From Micromonospora nigra (GTDB taxonomy: Bacteria > Actinomycetota > Actinomycetes > Mycobacteriales > Micromonosporaceae): a stretch of 64,000 nt of DNA. The notes below the pieces were generated by a model. That model searched no databases. It was not told the DNA's origin and saw only the letters and a program-made list of their open reading frames with translations. Made by a program: the position numbers and the translations under genes. Where the stretch lies: NCBI RefSeq assembly GCF_900091585.1, contig NZ_FMHT01000003.1, positions 1,531,001-1,595,000 on the forward strand. Reading direction: 5' to 3'. Positions 1-8,194 of the stretch are shown in pieces. Numbering within the stretch: the first letter of the stretch is position 1; every line of letters begins with the position of its first letter.

Positions 1-160
1 GCGTGGCCACGTCGGCGTAGTGCTCCTTGGGGATGACCAGCACGTGCACCGGCGCCTTGGGGTCGATGTCGCGGAAGGCGAGGGTGGTGGGGGTCTCGCG
101 GACCACGGTGGCCGGAATCTCCCCGGCGACGATGCGGCAGAACAGGCAGTCGGTTCCCAT
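1..160 (-). CDS. HIT family protein (5' part only; gene runs off the left edge)
   Basis: The visible N-terminal 53 residues begin MGTDCLFCRIVAGEIPA and continue through FRDIDPKAPVHVLVIPKEH. This is the start of an HIT (histidine triad) nucleotide-binding hydrolase of the HINT branch, with the N-terminal CxxC that often binds zinc in this branch. The catalytic HxHxH triad lies beyond the window, so it cannot be checked. These proteins hydrolyse AMP-linked phosphoramidates and similar small nucleotides in the cytoplasm. In actinobacteria the gene often follows rsmE on the same strand; here a convergent SDR gene sits between them. The start is ATG at 160. Confidence 0.85.
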   Translation of the reverse strand, partial: MGTDCLFCRIVAGEIPATVVRETPTTLAFRDIDPKAPVHVLVIPKEHYADVAT

Positions 161-228
161 CCGGGCATGGTAAGCGCCGGACCGGGGGCGGGCGGACAGG
201 CCCGTCGGGGTGCCGGCATGATGGCCGC

Positions 229-990
229 GTGACTTCACGGGCGGTACTGGTGACGGGGGCCTCGCGCGGCATCGGGCGCGCGGTGGCCGGGGTGTTCGCG
301 GCGGGCGGCGACCGGGTGGCGATCCACCACCGCGACTCGGCGGAGCTGGCCGAGCGGCTGCGGGCGGAACTGCCCGGCGACGGGCACGTGGTGGTCCGCG
401 CGGACCTGGCCGACCCGGAGGCGGTGCGGGCGATGGTGGACCTGGCCGCCGAGCGGCTCGGTGGGCTGGACGTGCTGGTCAACAACGCCGGGGTGTTCGG
501 GCCCGCCGACCCGCCCCACCCGGTCTTCGAGACCTCCTACGAGCAGTGGCGGCAGCGCTGGCGGGAGGTCCTCGACACGAACCTGTTCGGGGCGGCCAAC
601 GCCTCGTGGTGCGCGGCGCAGCACATGCGGGGGCGGGGCGGGCGCATCGTCAACGTCTCCTCGCGGGGCGCCTTCCGGGGCGAGCCGAGCAACCCGGCGT
701 ACGGGGCGAGCAAGGCGGGACTGAACGCGATGGGTCAGTCCCTGGCGGTGGCGCTGGCGCCGTACGGCATCGCGGTCGCCACGGTCGCGCCCGGCTTCGT
801 GGAGACGGACATGACCAACGAGCACCTCAAGTCGCCGCGCGGCGACGCGGTACGGGCGCAGAGCCCGTTCGGTCGGGTCGCCCGTCCGGAGGAGATCGCC
901 GCCGCCGTGCACTGGCTGGCCAGCCCGCAGGCGCAGTGGGCCTCGGGCACCATCGTCGACCTGAACGGGGCGTCCTACCTGCGCAGCTGA
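229..990 (+). CDS. SDR family NAD(P)-dependent oxidoreductase
   Basis: This 253-residue protein has the length and motif order of a classical short-chain dehydrogenase/reductase. The Rossmann glycine motif TGASRGIG is at residues 9-16, NNAG at 85-88, the catalytic serine is in VNVSS near 144-145, and Tyr158 and Lys162 form YxxxK. It should reduce or oxidise a carbonyl/alcohol using NAD(P)H in the cytoplasm; the substrate cannot be inferred. The family resembles FabG-like 3-oxoacyl reductases, but there is no fatty-acid gene nearby. The start is GTG at 229. It is the only plus-strand gene in this part and converges with rsmE across 19 bases. Confidence 0.88.
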   Translation: MTSRAVLVTGASRGIGRAVAGVFAAGGDRVAIHHRDSAELAERLRAELPGDGHVVVRADLADPEAVRAMVDLAAERLGGLDVLVNNAGVFGPADPPHPVFETSYEQWRQRWREVLDTNLFGAANASWCAAQHMRGRGGRIVNVSSRGAFRGEPSNPAYGASKAGLNAMGQSLAVALAPYGIAVATVAPGFVETDMTNEHLKSPRGDAVRAQSPFGRVARPEEIAAAVHWLASPQAQWASGTIVDLNGASYLRS

Positions 991-1009
991 GCCGGCTCGC
1001 GGGTGGGCG

Positions 1010-1744
1010 TCACCAGCGGCCGAGCCGGGTGGACAGCACGCTCAACGCGGCCACCCCCGCCGTGGAGGTGCGCAGCACCGACGGGCCCAGGCGGACGGGA
1101 CGCGCCCCGGCCCCGGCGAGGACCCCCACCTCCGCGTCGGTGATGCCGCCCTCGGGGCCGACCACCAGCACGACCTCCCCGCTGTCGGGCAGGTCGGCGG
1201 TGGTCAGCCGGTCGGTGGCGTCCTCGTGCAGCACGTACGCGGCGGCGGCCCCGGCGACCCGGCGGGCCACCGTCGCGGTGGACTCGTCCGGCGAACCGGC
1301 GACGACCGGCAGCCAGGGCCGGCGGGCCTGCTTCGCCGCCTCCCGAGCGGTGGCGACCCACTTCTGCCGGGCCCGCCCGCCCCGGTCGCCACGCCACTGC
1401 ACCACGCAACGGGACGCCGCCCAGGGCACGATCTCGTCCACGCCGACCTCGGTCATCGCCTGCACGGCCAGGTCGCCCCGGTCGCCCTTGGCGATGCCCT
1501 GCACGACGACCAGCCGGGGGTTCGCGGCGTCGGCGTACCCCCGGGAGGTGACGTCGAGGTCGAGGGTGCCCCGGCCGACGGCGGTGACCACGGCGGTGGC
1601 CGTGCCGCCGCGACCGTCGGTGAGCAGCAGTTCCTCGCCCACCCGCAGGCGCTGCACGGTCGCGGCGTGGTGCCCCTCGGGGCCGTCGAGGGTCAGCGAG
1701 TCGCCGGTGGGCAGCGCCTCGACCAGGAACAGTGGGGCGGACAC
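1010..1744 (-). CDS. rsmE: 16S rRNA (uracil-1498-N3)-methyltransferase RsmE
   Basis: The 244-residue product matches the RsmE family in length and layout. An N-terminal PUA-like RNA-binding segment (EGHHAATVQRLRVGEEL) is followed by a SPOUT-fold methyltransferase domain. The C-terminal knot that binds S-adenosylmethionine is visible in VVGPEGGITDAEV and RLGPSVLRTSTA. RsmE methylates U1498 in the decoding region of 16S rRNA. The GTG start lies 1 base after the dnaJ stop, so it is very likely co-transcribed and translationally coupled with hrcA-dnaJ, a common arrangement in actinobacteria. Confidence 0.95.
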   Translation of the reverse strand: MSAPLFLVEALPTGDSLTLDGPEGHHAATVQRLRVGEELLLTDGRGGTATAVVTAVGRGTLDLDVTSRGYADAANPRLVVVQGIAKGDRGDLAVQAMTEVGVDEIVPWAASRCVVQWRGDRGGRARQKWVATAREAAKQARRPWLPVVAGSPDESTATVARRVAGAAAAYVLHEDATDRLTTADLPDSGEVVLVVGPEGGITDAEVGVLAGAGARPVRLGPSVLRTSTAGVAALSVLSTRLGRW

Positions 1745-1745
1745 C

Positions 1746-2891
1746 TCAGGCGTGGCCGTTGAAGGCGTCGCGCATCCGGGAGAAGAAGCCGCCCTGCTTG
1801 GTCAGCTCGGCGACCTCCTCGCCCCGGGTCTTGGCGAAGTCCCGCAGGACGCGTTCCTGCTCGGCGTCCAGCTTGGTCGGCGTGCGCACGTCGAGGTGCA
1901 CGTAGAGGTCGCCCCGGCCGGTGCCGCGCAGGTGCGGCACGCCCCGGGCCCGCAGCCGCAGCGTGCTGCCGGGCTGGGTGCCGGGCTTCACGTCGACCGT
2001 CTCCTCGCTGTCGAGGGTCTTGATGGTCAGCCGGGTGCCCAACGCCGCCGCCGTCATCGGCACGGTGACCCGGCAGTGCAGGTCGTCGCCCTTGCGGGAG
2101 TAGACGTCGTGCGGTCGCTCGTGGATCTCCACGTACAGGTCGCCGGCCGTGCCGCCGCCCGGGCCGACCTCACCCTGCTGGGCGAGGCGGATCCGCATGC
2201 CGTCCTCGACCCCGGCGGGGATCTTGACGGTCAGCGAGCGGCGGGTGCGGACCCGGCCGTCGCCCGCGCAGGTCGGGCAGGGCTGCGGGATCGTGGTGCC
2301 GTAGCCCTGACAGACCGTGCAGGGCCGGGCCGAGACCACCTGGCCGAGGAAGGTGCGCTGCACCGACTGCACCTCGCCCCGGCCCCCGCACGCCTCGCAG
2401 GTGGCCAGGTGGGTGCCGGCGGCGGTGCCCGCCCCGGAACAGGTCGTGCAGAGCACCGCCGTGTCGACGGTGATCGGGGCCTCGACGCCGAACGCGGTCT
2501 CGTGCAGGTCGAGTTCCAGCCGCAGGATCGCGTCCGCACCCGGCCGGGTACGCGGGCGCGGACCCCGAGCGCCACCGGCCGCGCCGCCGAAGAAGGCGTC
2601 CATGATGTCCTGGAAGCCCACGAACGGGCCGGCCCCGCCGGGACCTCCCGGCCCACCGGCGCCCCCGCCGCCCGGGGCGAGCGGGTCGCCGCCCAGGTCG
2701 ACGATCTGGCGCTTACGGTCGTCCGAGAGGACCTCGTACGCGGCGTTGATGTCCTTGAACTTCTCCTGTGCCTCCGGGTCCGGATTCACGTCCGGGTGGA
2801 ACTTCCGCGCCAGCTTGCGGTAGGCGCGCTTGATCTCGTCGTCGGAGGCCTCCCGGCTCACGCCGAGGATGCCGTAGTAGTCCCTGGCCAC
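1746..2891 (-). CDS. dnaJ: Chaperone DnaJ (DnaJ2-type Hsp40)
   Basis: The 381-residue product is a full type I Hsp40. The J-domain carries HPD at residues 32-34, and a Gly-rich linker follows with DIMDAFFGG. Four zinc-binding repeats are seen as [24 protein letters not shown] and CPTCAGDG, followed by the C-terminal substrate-binding region. It stimulates the DnaK ATPase and holds unfolded clients. Lying 74 bases downstream of hrcA and without dnaK or grpE nearby, it is the second actinobacterial dnaJ copy, usually called dnaJ2. Expression is presumably controlled by HrcA through the CIRCE site at 4044-4070. Confidence 0.96.
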   Translation of the reverse strand: MARDYYGILGVSREASDDEIKRAYRKLARKFHPDVNPDPEAQEKFKDINAAYEVLSDDRKRQIVDLGGDPLAPGGGGAGGPGGPGGAGPFVGFQDIMDAFFGGAAGGARGPRPRTRPGADAILRLELDLHETAFGVEAPITVDTAVLCTTCSGAGTAAGTHLATCEACGGRGEVQSVQRTFLGQVVSARPCTVCQGYGTTIPQPCPTCAGDGRVRTRRSLTVKIPAGVEDGMRIRLAQQGEVGPGGGTAGDLYVEIHERPHDVYSRKGDDLHCRVTVPMTAAALGTRLTIKTLDSEETVDVKPGTQPGSTLRLRARGVPHLRGTGRGDLYVHLDVRTPTKLDAEQERVLRDFAKTRGEEVAELTKQGGFFSRMRDAFNGHA

Positions 2892-2965
2892 TGCGTTCCC
2901 GTGTCCTCATGTTCGTCTCGCGTTGCGCCGGTCGGCGGCCGGAGCCGGCCGTCGGCCCTGACTGG

Positions 2966-3988
2966 TCAGTTCTGGGCCAGCAGCTCGCCCACGTAGCGTG
3001 CCACGGCCCGCACCGTGGCGATGGTGCCGGGGTAGTCCATCCGGGTCGGCCCCAGCACCCCCAGGCCCCCCACGATGGTGGCACCCGGGCCGTAGCCGGT
3101 GCTGACCACCGAGGCGGCACGCAGATTGTCGATCTCGTTCTCGTCGCCGATCCGTACGCGCAGCGTGCTGGGCTCCACCTCGCCGATCAGCTTGAGCAGC
3201 ACGACCTCCTCCTCGAGGGCTTCGAGGATCGGGCGCAGCGTGCCTTCGAAGTCGAGCAGACCGTTGCGGGTGAGGTTGGCCGTGCCGGCCAGGGCGATGC
3301 GCTCCTCGTGCCGCTCGACCAGGGTCTCCAACAGCACCGTGGAGAGCGTGGTCATCGCCGGGCGCAGGTGTGGGGCGGACTCCTCCACCAGCGCCTGGAC
3401 CAGCGGCGGGGTGTCCGACAGGCGGGTGCCCACCAGCTTGTCGTTGACCAGCCGGCGCAGGTCGGTGACGTCGTCGGCGGGGGTCGGCGCGGGCAGCTCG
3501 ACCAGCCGCTGCTCGACCCGGCCCGTGTCGGCGATCATCACCAGCATCAGCCGGGTGGTGGACAGCGGCACCAGCTCCAGGTGTCGCACCGTGGAACGGG
3601 CCAGGCTCGGATACTGCACCACCGCCACCTGCCGGGTGAGCTGCGCCAGCAGCCGCACGGTGCGGTACACCACGTCGTCGAGGTCGACCGCGCCGGCCAG
3701 GAACCGCTCGATGGCCCGCCGCTCGGCGGGGCTGAGTGGCTTGACCCGGGACAACCGGTCGACGAAGAGCCGGTAGCCGAGGTCGGTGGGCACCCGACCG
3801 GCGCTGGTGTGCGGCTGGCGGATGTAGCCCTCCTCCTCCAGCACGGCCATGTCGTTGCGGACCGTCGCGGGTGACACGCCGAGCTGGTGGCGCTCCACCA
3901 GGGCACGGCTGCCGACCGGCTCCTGCGTGGCGACGTAGTCTTCGACGATCGCGCGGAGCACGGCGAGCTTGCGGTCGTCGAGACCCAC
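2966..3988 (-). CDS. hrcA: Heat-inducible transcription repressor HrcA
   Basis: The 340-residue product has the normal HrcA length. The N-terminal winged helix contains the helix-turn-helix segment [20 protein letters not shown], followed by the family motif [18 protein letters not shown]. HrcA binds CIRCE and represses class I heat-shock genes until stress depletes its active form. The open frame extends far upstream, but the GTG at 3988 is preceded by AGGAGG at a good distance and begins the conserved [10 protein letters not shown] sequence, so it is the start. The perfect CIRCE 56-82 bases upstream makes it autoregulated together with dnaJ and rsmE. Confidence 0.96.
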   Translation of the reverse strand: MGLDDRKLAVLRAIVEDYVATQEPVGSRALVERHQLGVSPATVRNDMAVLEEEGYIRQPHTSAGRVPTDLGYRLFVDRLSRVKPLSPAERRAIERFLAGAVDLDDVVYRTVRLLAQLTRQVAVVQYPSLARSTVRHLELVPLSTTRLMLVMIADTGRVEQRLVELPAPTPADDVTDLRRLVNDKLVGTRLSDTPPLVQALVEESAPHLRPAMTTLSTVLLETLVERHEERIALAGTANLTRNGLLDFEGTLRPILEALEEEVVLLKLIGEVEPSTLRVRIGDENEIDNLRAASVVSTGYGPGATIVGGLGVLGPTRMDYPGTIATVRAVARYVGELLAQN

Positions 3989-4043
3989 TCCCCCACCTCC
4001 TGTCGCAGGTCGATGCCCGGCGGAGGCGGGCCCCGCCGGGATC

Positions 4044-4070
4044 CTGGCACTCGACTGTAACGAGTGCCAG
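4044..4070. promoter_or_regulatory. CIRCE operator (HrcA binding site)
   Basis: A perfect inverted repeat CTGGCACTC-N9-GAGTGCCAG matches the CIRCE consensus TTAGCACTC-N9-GAGTGCTAA except at the two outermost positions of each arm, a drift that keeps the pairing intact. It lies 56-82 bases upstream of the hrcA GTG. A -10-like TAGACT on the minus strand abuts it at 4069-4074, so bound HrcA would block initiation of hrcA-dnaJ-rsmE. Confidence 0.95.
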
Positions 4071-4211
4071 TCTACGTCGGCGGAGCCGCCAAAGCGATGA
4101 TCAACCTCGGACCGTCGGTCCGGTCCGGCACGTGCCCGAACCGATCGTCCAGCACATCCCGGTCGGTGTCGCTCTGGTGCGCCGTTGCCCCCGGCACCTA
4201 CCGTGACCTCC

Positions 4212-4808
4212 ATGACTGAACCACCTCGCCCGCCCGGGCCCCCCGGGTCCAGCCCCGACGAACCCACCGCACCACTGTCCGGCGGGGCGGACCCGGCCGG
4301 CTATCCCCCGCCCGGTGGCTATCCGCCGCCCGGCGGTTACCCACCGCCCACCGGCGACCAGCCGCCGTCGGCCGGATACCCACCGCCCGGGGGCTATCCC
4401 CCGCCGGGCGGCTACCCGCCCGGCGGCGGCTACGGTCCGGCGCCCTCCGGCTACCAGAACAACGACGACAAGACCTGGGCGCTGATCGCGCACTTCGGCG
4501 GAGCCGCCGGGGTGATCGTCGGCGGTGGCCTGCTCGGCTGGGTCGCGCCGCTGATCGCCATGATGACCAGGGGACAGCAGTCGCCGACGGCGCGGGCGCA
4601 CGCGGTCGCCGCGTTGAACTTCCAGCTCACCTGGGCGATCGTCGGAGTGCTGAGCTGGGTGCTCACCGCCATCACCTGCGGGCTGCTGTTCTTCGTACCG
4701 ATGATCGTCTGGATCATTCCGGTGATCTTCGGGATCATCGGCGGCGTGAAGGCGATCGAGGGCGTGCTCTACGGCTACCCGATGAGCTACGCGTTCGTGA
4801 AGCGCTGA
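4212..4808 (+). CDS. DUF4870 domain-containing membrane protein with Pro/Gly/Tyr-rich N-terminus
   Basis: This 198-residue protein has two parts. The first 80 or so residues are low-complexity repeats of the type YPPPGG, presumably disordered and cytoplasmic. The second half is a DUF4870 (Tic20-like) domain: it starts [16 protein letters not shown] and has about three hydrophobic membrane segments, then ends in [15 protein letters not shown]. Function of the family is not established. The start is ATG at 4212 (MTEPPRPPG); an in-frame upstream extension to 4185 is less likely. It is divergent from hrcA and convergent with hemW, with a shared terminator between the latter two. Confidence 0.85.
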   Translation: MTEPPRPPGPPGSSPDEPTAPLSGGADPAGYPPPGGYPPPGGYPPPTGDQPPSAGYPPPGGYPPPGGYPPGGGYGPAPSGYQNNDDKTWALIAHFGGAAGVIVGGGLLGWVAPLIAMMTRGQQSPTARAHAVAALNFQLTWAIVGVLSWVLTAITCGLLFFVPMIVWIIPVIFGIIGGVKAIEGVLYGYPMSYAFVKR

Positions 4809-4816
4809 CGCCTCCG

Positions 4817-4843
4817 GGCCGGCCGCTCTCCCCGCGGCCGGCC
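4817..4843. terminator. Bidirectional hairpin terminator between DUF4870 and hemW
   Basis: A perfect 10-bp stem (GGCCGGCCGC / GCGGCCGGCC) with a 7-base loop lies in the 42-base gap between two convergent genes. There is no clear T-run on either side, as is usual in high-GC actinobacteria. Confidence 0.6.
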
Positions 4844-4850
4844 GGGTGGC

Positions 4851-6080
4851 TCACGGCAGCAGGTCGCGGACCACGGCGTCGGCGAGCAGCCGGCCGCGCA
4901 GCGTCAGGACGGCCCGCCCGGCCGCGTGCGCGGGCGCAGCCAGCAGCCCGTCCGCCACGGCCCGCGCGGCGGCGGCCCGACCGGCGTCGTCCAGGGCGGC
5001 CAGCGGCAGCCCGTCGGCGAGCCGCAGCCGCAGCATCACGTCCTCCGTGTACGCCTCGTCGGGCGTCAGCACCTCCCGGGCGAGGCCGGGTGACCGACCA
5101 TCGGCCAGGCGCTTCGCGTACGCCGTGGGGTGCTTGACGTTCCACCAGCGCACCCCGCCGACGTGGCTGTGTGCCCCCGGGCCGAGGCCCCACCAGTCGG
5201 CGCCGGTCCAGTACAGCAGGTTGTGGCGGCAGCGGGCCGCCCCCGAGCGCGCCCAGTTCGACACCTCGTACCAGGAGAACCCGGCCGCGCCGAGGGCGGC
5301 CTCCGCGGCCAGGTAACGGTCCGCCGCCACGTCGTCGGAGGGGTACGGCAGCTCGCCGCGCCGCATCCGCGCGGCCAGCCGGGTGCCGTCCTCGACGATC
5401 AGGGCGTACGCGCTGACATGGTCCGCCCCGGCGGCGACCACCTGGTCGAGGGAGGCGGCGAAGTCCTCCGCGCGCTCCCCCGGCGTGCCGTAGATCAGAT
5501 CCAGGTTGACGTGGTCGAATCCGGCCTCCCGGGCCTCCACGGCGGCCTCGACGGCCCGGCCGGGCCGGTGCGTGCGGTCGAGGACCGCCAGGACCCCGGA
5601 CGCGGCGGACTGCATGCCCAGCGAGATCCGGGTGTAGCCGGCCGACCGCAGCTCCTTCAAGGTCGCCGGGCCGACCGATTCGGGGTTGGCCTCGGTGGTC
5701 ACCTCGACGTCGGCCGCCAACCCCCAGACGCGGTCGATCCCGTCGAGGATCCGGGCCAGGTCGTCCGGCGGCAGCAGGGTGGGCGTGCCGCCGCCCACGA
5801 AGACCGTGTCGACCCGCGACGGCGGGGTGTCGCCCAGGACCCGGGCGGCCAGCGTCAGCTCGGCCAGCACGGTGTCGGCGTACGTCTCCCGGCTCGCCCC
5901 GCCGCCCAGTTCCGCCGCCGTGTAGGTGTTGAAGTCGCAGTAGCCGCACCGGCTGGCGCAGAACGGCACGTGCACGTACACCCCGAAGCCGCTGGCGCCC
6001 ACCGCGCGGGTGGCGGCGGCGGGCAGCGACCCGTCGACGGGGACGGGTTCGCCTGCTGGAAGGACGCCGGGCATGCGCAC
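4851..6080 (-). CDS. hemW: Radical SAM family heme chaperone HemW
   Basis: The 409-residue product carries the radical-SAM cluster motif CASRCGYCDF, with Cys41, Cys45 and Cys48 ligating a 4Fe-4S cluster. The residue pair after the third Cys is DF, typical of HemW; true coproporphyrinogen dehydrogenase HemN has a fourth Cys there. The C-terminal HemN-type domain (DEAYTEDVMLRLRLADGLP) is present. HemW is thought to insert heme into membrane targets such as respiratory enzymes. The start is GTG at 6080 or ATG at 6074. It lies in the usual actinobacterial lepA-hemW-hrcA order, though lepA is now 8 kb away because of inserted genes. Confidence 0.93.
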   Translation of the reverse strand: MRMPGVLPAGEPVPVDGSLPAAATRAVGASGFGVYVHVPFCASRCGYCDFNTYTAAELGGGASRETYADTVLAELTLAARVLGDTPPSRVDTVFVGGGTPTLLPPDDLARILDGIDRVWGLAADVEVTTEANPESVGPATLKELRSAGYTRISLGMQSAASGVLAVLDRTHRPGRAVEAAVEAREAGFDHVNLDLIYGTPGERAEDFAASLDQVVAAGADHVSAYALIVEDGTRLAARMRRGELPYPSDDVAADRYLAAEAALGAAGFSWYEVSNWARSGAARCRHNLLYWTGADWWGLGPGAHSHVGGVRWWNVKHPTAYAKRLADGRSPGLAREVLTPDEAYTEDVMLRLRLADGLPLAALDDAGRAAAARAVADGLLAAPAHAAGRAVLTLRGRLLADAVVRDLLP

Positions 6081-6094
6081 TAGTGTGCCCTCAC

Positions 6095-6886
6095 ATGACC
6101 TCTCCCGACGCGCTCGTGCGGGTCGCCACGACCCGCGGGGTGACGACCCTCACCCTCGACAGCCCGCACAACCGCAACGCGCTCTCCACCCCGCTGATGA
6201 CCGAGCTGCTGGCGGGACTGGCCGCCGCGGTCGCCGACGACACGGTCCGGGCAATCGTGCTCGACCACACCGGCCCGGTGTTCTGCTCCGGGGCGGATCT
6301 GAAGGAGACGGCCGCCGCGTACGCCAGTGGCACGGTGCCTGCCGGGAAGCTGGGCGACGTGCTCGCGGCCGTCTGGGAGTGCCCCAAGCCGGTGCTGGCG
6401 CGCGTCGCCGGGCCGGCGCGGGCCGGCGGCCTGGGGCTGATCGCGGCGGCCGACCTGGCGGTCTGCGCACAGGAGGCGACGTTCGCCTTCACCGAGGTGC
6501 GGATCGGGGTGATCCCGGCGGTCATCTCCGCTACCGTGCTGCCCCGCCTGCACCCGCGCGCCGCGGCGGAGCTGTATCTGACCGGGGACACCTTCGACGG
6601 CCGGCGGGCCGCCGAGGTCGGCCTGGTCACCACCGCCGTGCCGGCCGCCGACCTGGACGCGACCGTCGCCCGGTACTGCGACTCGCTGGTGCGCGGCGCG
6701 CCGGGCGCCCTCGCCGGGGCGAAGCAACTGCTGCGCCGGCCGGCCCCCACCGACCTGCGGGCCGAGATCGCCGAGCTGACCGAGCTGTCCACCGGCTACT
6801 TCCTGTCCGAGGACGGCCGGGAGGGCGTGTTGGCGTTCCGGGAGAAGCGGCCGGCGCGCTGGGTGCCCGCCACCGACGCCGACTGA
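6095..6886 (+). CDS. Enoyl-CoA hydratase/isomerase family protein (LiuC-like)
   Basis: This 263-residue crotonase-fold protein has the first oxyanion-hole segment in CSGADLKE and the second in RAGGLGLIAAADLAV. In rat enoyl-CoA hydratase the two catalytic glutamates lie in GGGCELAMM and QPEI. Here the first is replaced by Gly (GGLGLIAAADL), while the second survives in FTEVRIG. The pattern GLGLIAAAD...TEVRIGVIPAVIS resembles methylglutaconyl-CoA hydratase (leucine breakdown), so that is a plausible but unproven activity. ATG at 6095 is chosen; GTG at 6083 is possible. The start is only about 14 bases from the divergent hemW start, so one or both transcripts are probably leaderless. Confidence 0.82.
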   Translation: MTSPDALVRVATTRGVTTLTLDSPHNRNALSTPLMTELLAGLAAAVADDTVRAIVLDHTGPVFCSGADLKETAAAYASGTVPAGKLGDVLAAVWECPKPVLARVAGPARAGGLGLIAAADLAVCAQEATFAFTEVRIGVIPAVISATVLPRLHPRAAAELYLTGDTFDGRRAAEVGLVTTAVPAADLDATVARYCDSLVRGAPGALAGAKQLLRRPAPTDLRAEIAELTELSTGYFLSEDGREGVLAFREKRPARWVPATDAD

Positions 6887-7023
6887 CCGCCCGCCGCCCG
6901 GGAACCGGGAGCGGGAACGGGTTGGCCGGGGGCGGGGGCGGGAAGCGCCCGAACCGTCCGGGTGGCCACGGACCGCTCGTTCGGGGACGTACTCTTGTCG
7001 CACTTGTCGTACGGGAGGTGTGG

Positions 7024-7974
7024 GTGCGGACTCGGGCAGTCGTGGCGGGCGGAGTGGTCCTGGTGCTCGTCGCCGTGGTCGGGATCGTCCTCGGGCTCCG
7101 GCAGGTCGGTGACCGGCTACGGCTACCGCTGACCGGCCGTGCCTGCACGGTGCAGACCGACGACGGGCAGGTGTCGCTGAACGCCGAACAGATGGCCCAC
7201 GCGGCGACGATCGCGGCGATCGGCAGCCGGCGCGGCATGCCCGAACGGGCGGTCGTGGTGGCTCTGGCGACCGCCTACCAGGAGTCGGGGCTGCGCAACC
7301 TGGCCGGCGGCGACCGCGACTCGATCGGGCTGTTCCAGCAGCGGCCCAGCCAGGGCTGGGGCACCCCCGAACAGATCCGCGACACCCGGTACGCGACGAG
7401 GAAGTTCTACGCGGCGCTGAAGAAGGTGCGCGGCTGGGAGGAGATGCGCGTCACCGACGCCGCGCAGAAGGTCCAGCGCTCGGCCTTCCCCGAGGCGTAC
7501 GAGAAGTGGGCCGACGAGTCGCAGGTGCTCACCCAGGCGCTGCTCGGCCACGCCACCACGGCGGTCACCTGCACGCTCGGCGGCGATCCGGCGATGCGGG
7601 GCGCGGCGGCCCTCGACGCGCTGGGTCGGGGTCTCACGCTCGACTGGGGTGTGGCGGCCTTCGCCTCCGGCGACGACCAGCCGGCAGGGAGGGGCTACTT
7701 CAGCACCGACGTCGACGGCGACCCGACCCTGCTGAAGGTGGGGGTCAACGACTTCGAGCGGAGCCCCGAAGGCAGCCTGATGACCTCCGCCGAAGGCGTG
7801 CGGGCCGGTTGGCGGTATGCGCACTGGCTGGTCTCCCACGCCAAGCCGCACGGGGTGAAGCGGGTGGTCTATGACGGCCGGGAGTGGACCGCCAAACGCG
7901 GCGACTGGAAGCGCCTGCCGGACAGCGACCGGGGCGACACCCAGGTCCTCGCCGAGGTCCACGCCGACGTGTGA
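7024..7974 (+). CDS. Membrane-anchored or secreted lysozyme-fold-like protein
   Basis: The 316-residue product opens with basic residues and one hydrophobic segment (about residues 5-25), so it is exported or anchored with the rest outside. The segment ALATAYQESGLRNLAGG followed by DSIGLFQQRPSQGWG looks like the catalytic-Glu region of lytic transglycosylase and resuscitation-factor-like folds, where the Glu of YQESGL would be the acid. The C-terminal 110 residues are unfamiliar. It may cut or sense peptidoglycan. GTG at 7024 is chosen because GGGAGG sits 5 bases upstream; an in-frame GTG at 7018 overlaps that site. No partner gene is adjacent. Confidence 0.65.
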   Translation: MRTRAVVAGGVVLVLVAVVGIVLGLRQVGDRLRLPLTGRACTVQTDDGQVSLNAEQMAHAATIAAIGSRRGMPERAVVVALATAYQESGLRNLAGGDRDSIGLFQQRPSQGWGTPEQIRDTRYATRKFYAALKKVRGWEEMRVTDAAQKVQRSAFPEAYEKWADESQVLTQALLGHATTAVTCTLGGDPAMRGAAALDALGRGLTLDWGVAAFASGDDQPAGRGYFSTDVDGDPTLLKVGVNDFERSPEGSLMTSAEGVRAGWRYAHWLVSHAKPHGVKRVVYDGREWTAKRGDWKRLPDSDRGDTQVLAEVHADV

Positions 7975-8194
7975 GCGACCCCGATCGCCTTACCTACAGT
8001 CACCGCACATTCCGGCCAATCCCTTCATATCCCCCAGCGATGGCGCGCTGAGCAACGTTCGGTAGCCGCGCCACCGCCCTCGGTCGCCGCGCCCGTGGGA
8101 TCGCTCCACGCGCGTCCCCCGGTCTCACGTACGCGCGTTACGATCAGCGGCCTGTGCCAGAAAAGGTTTCACCTCAGGGGGAGGGTACGACGCG

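Noticed and set aside
20..232. Small plus-strand open frame over the HIT gene
   Set aside because: Antisense to the recognisable HIT coding sequence.
3989..4267. N-terminal extension of HrcA
   Set aside because: The extension would run through the CIRCE operator and promoter; the GTG at 3988 has a good ribosome site and gives the normal family length.
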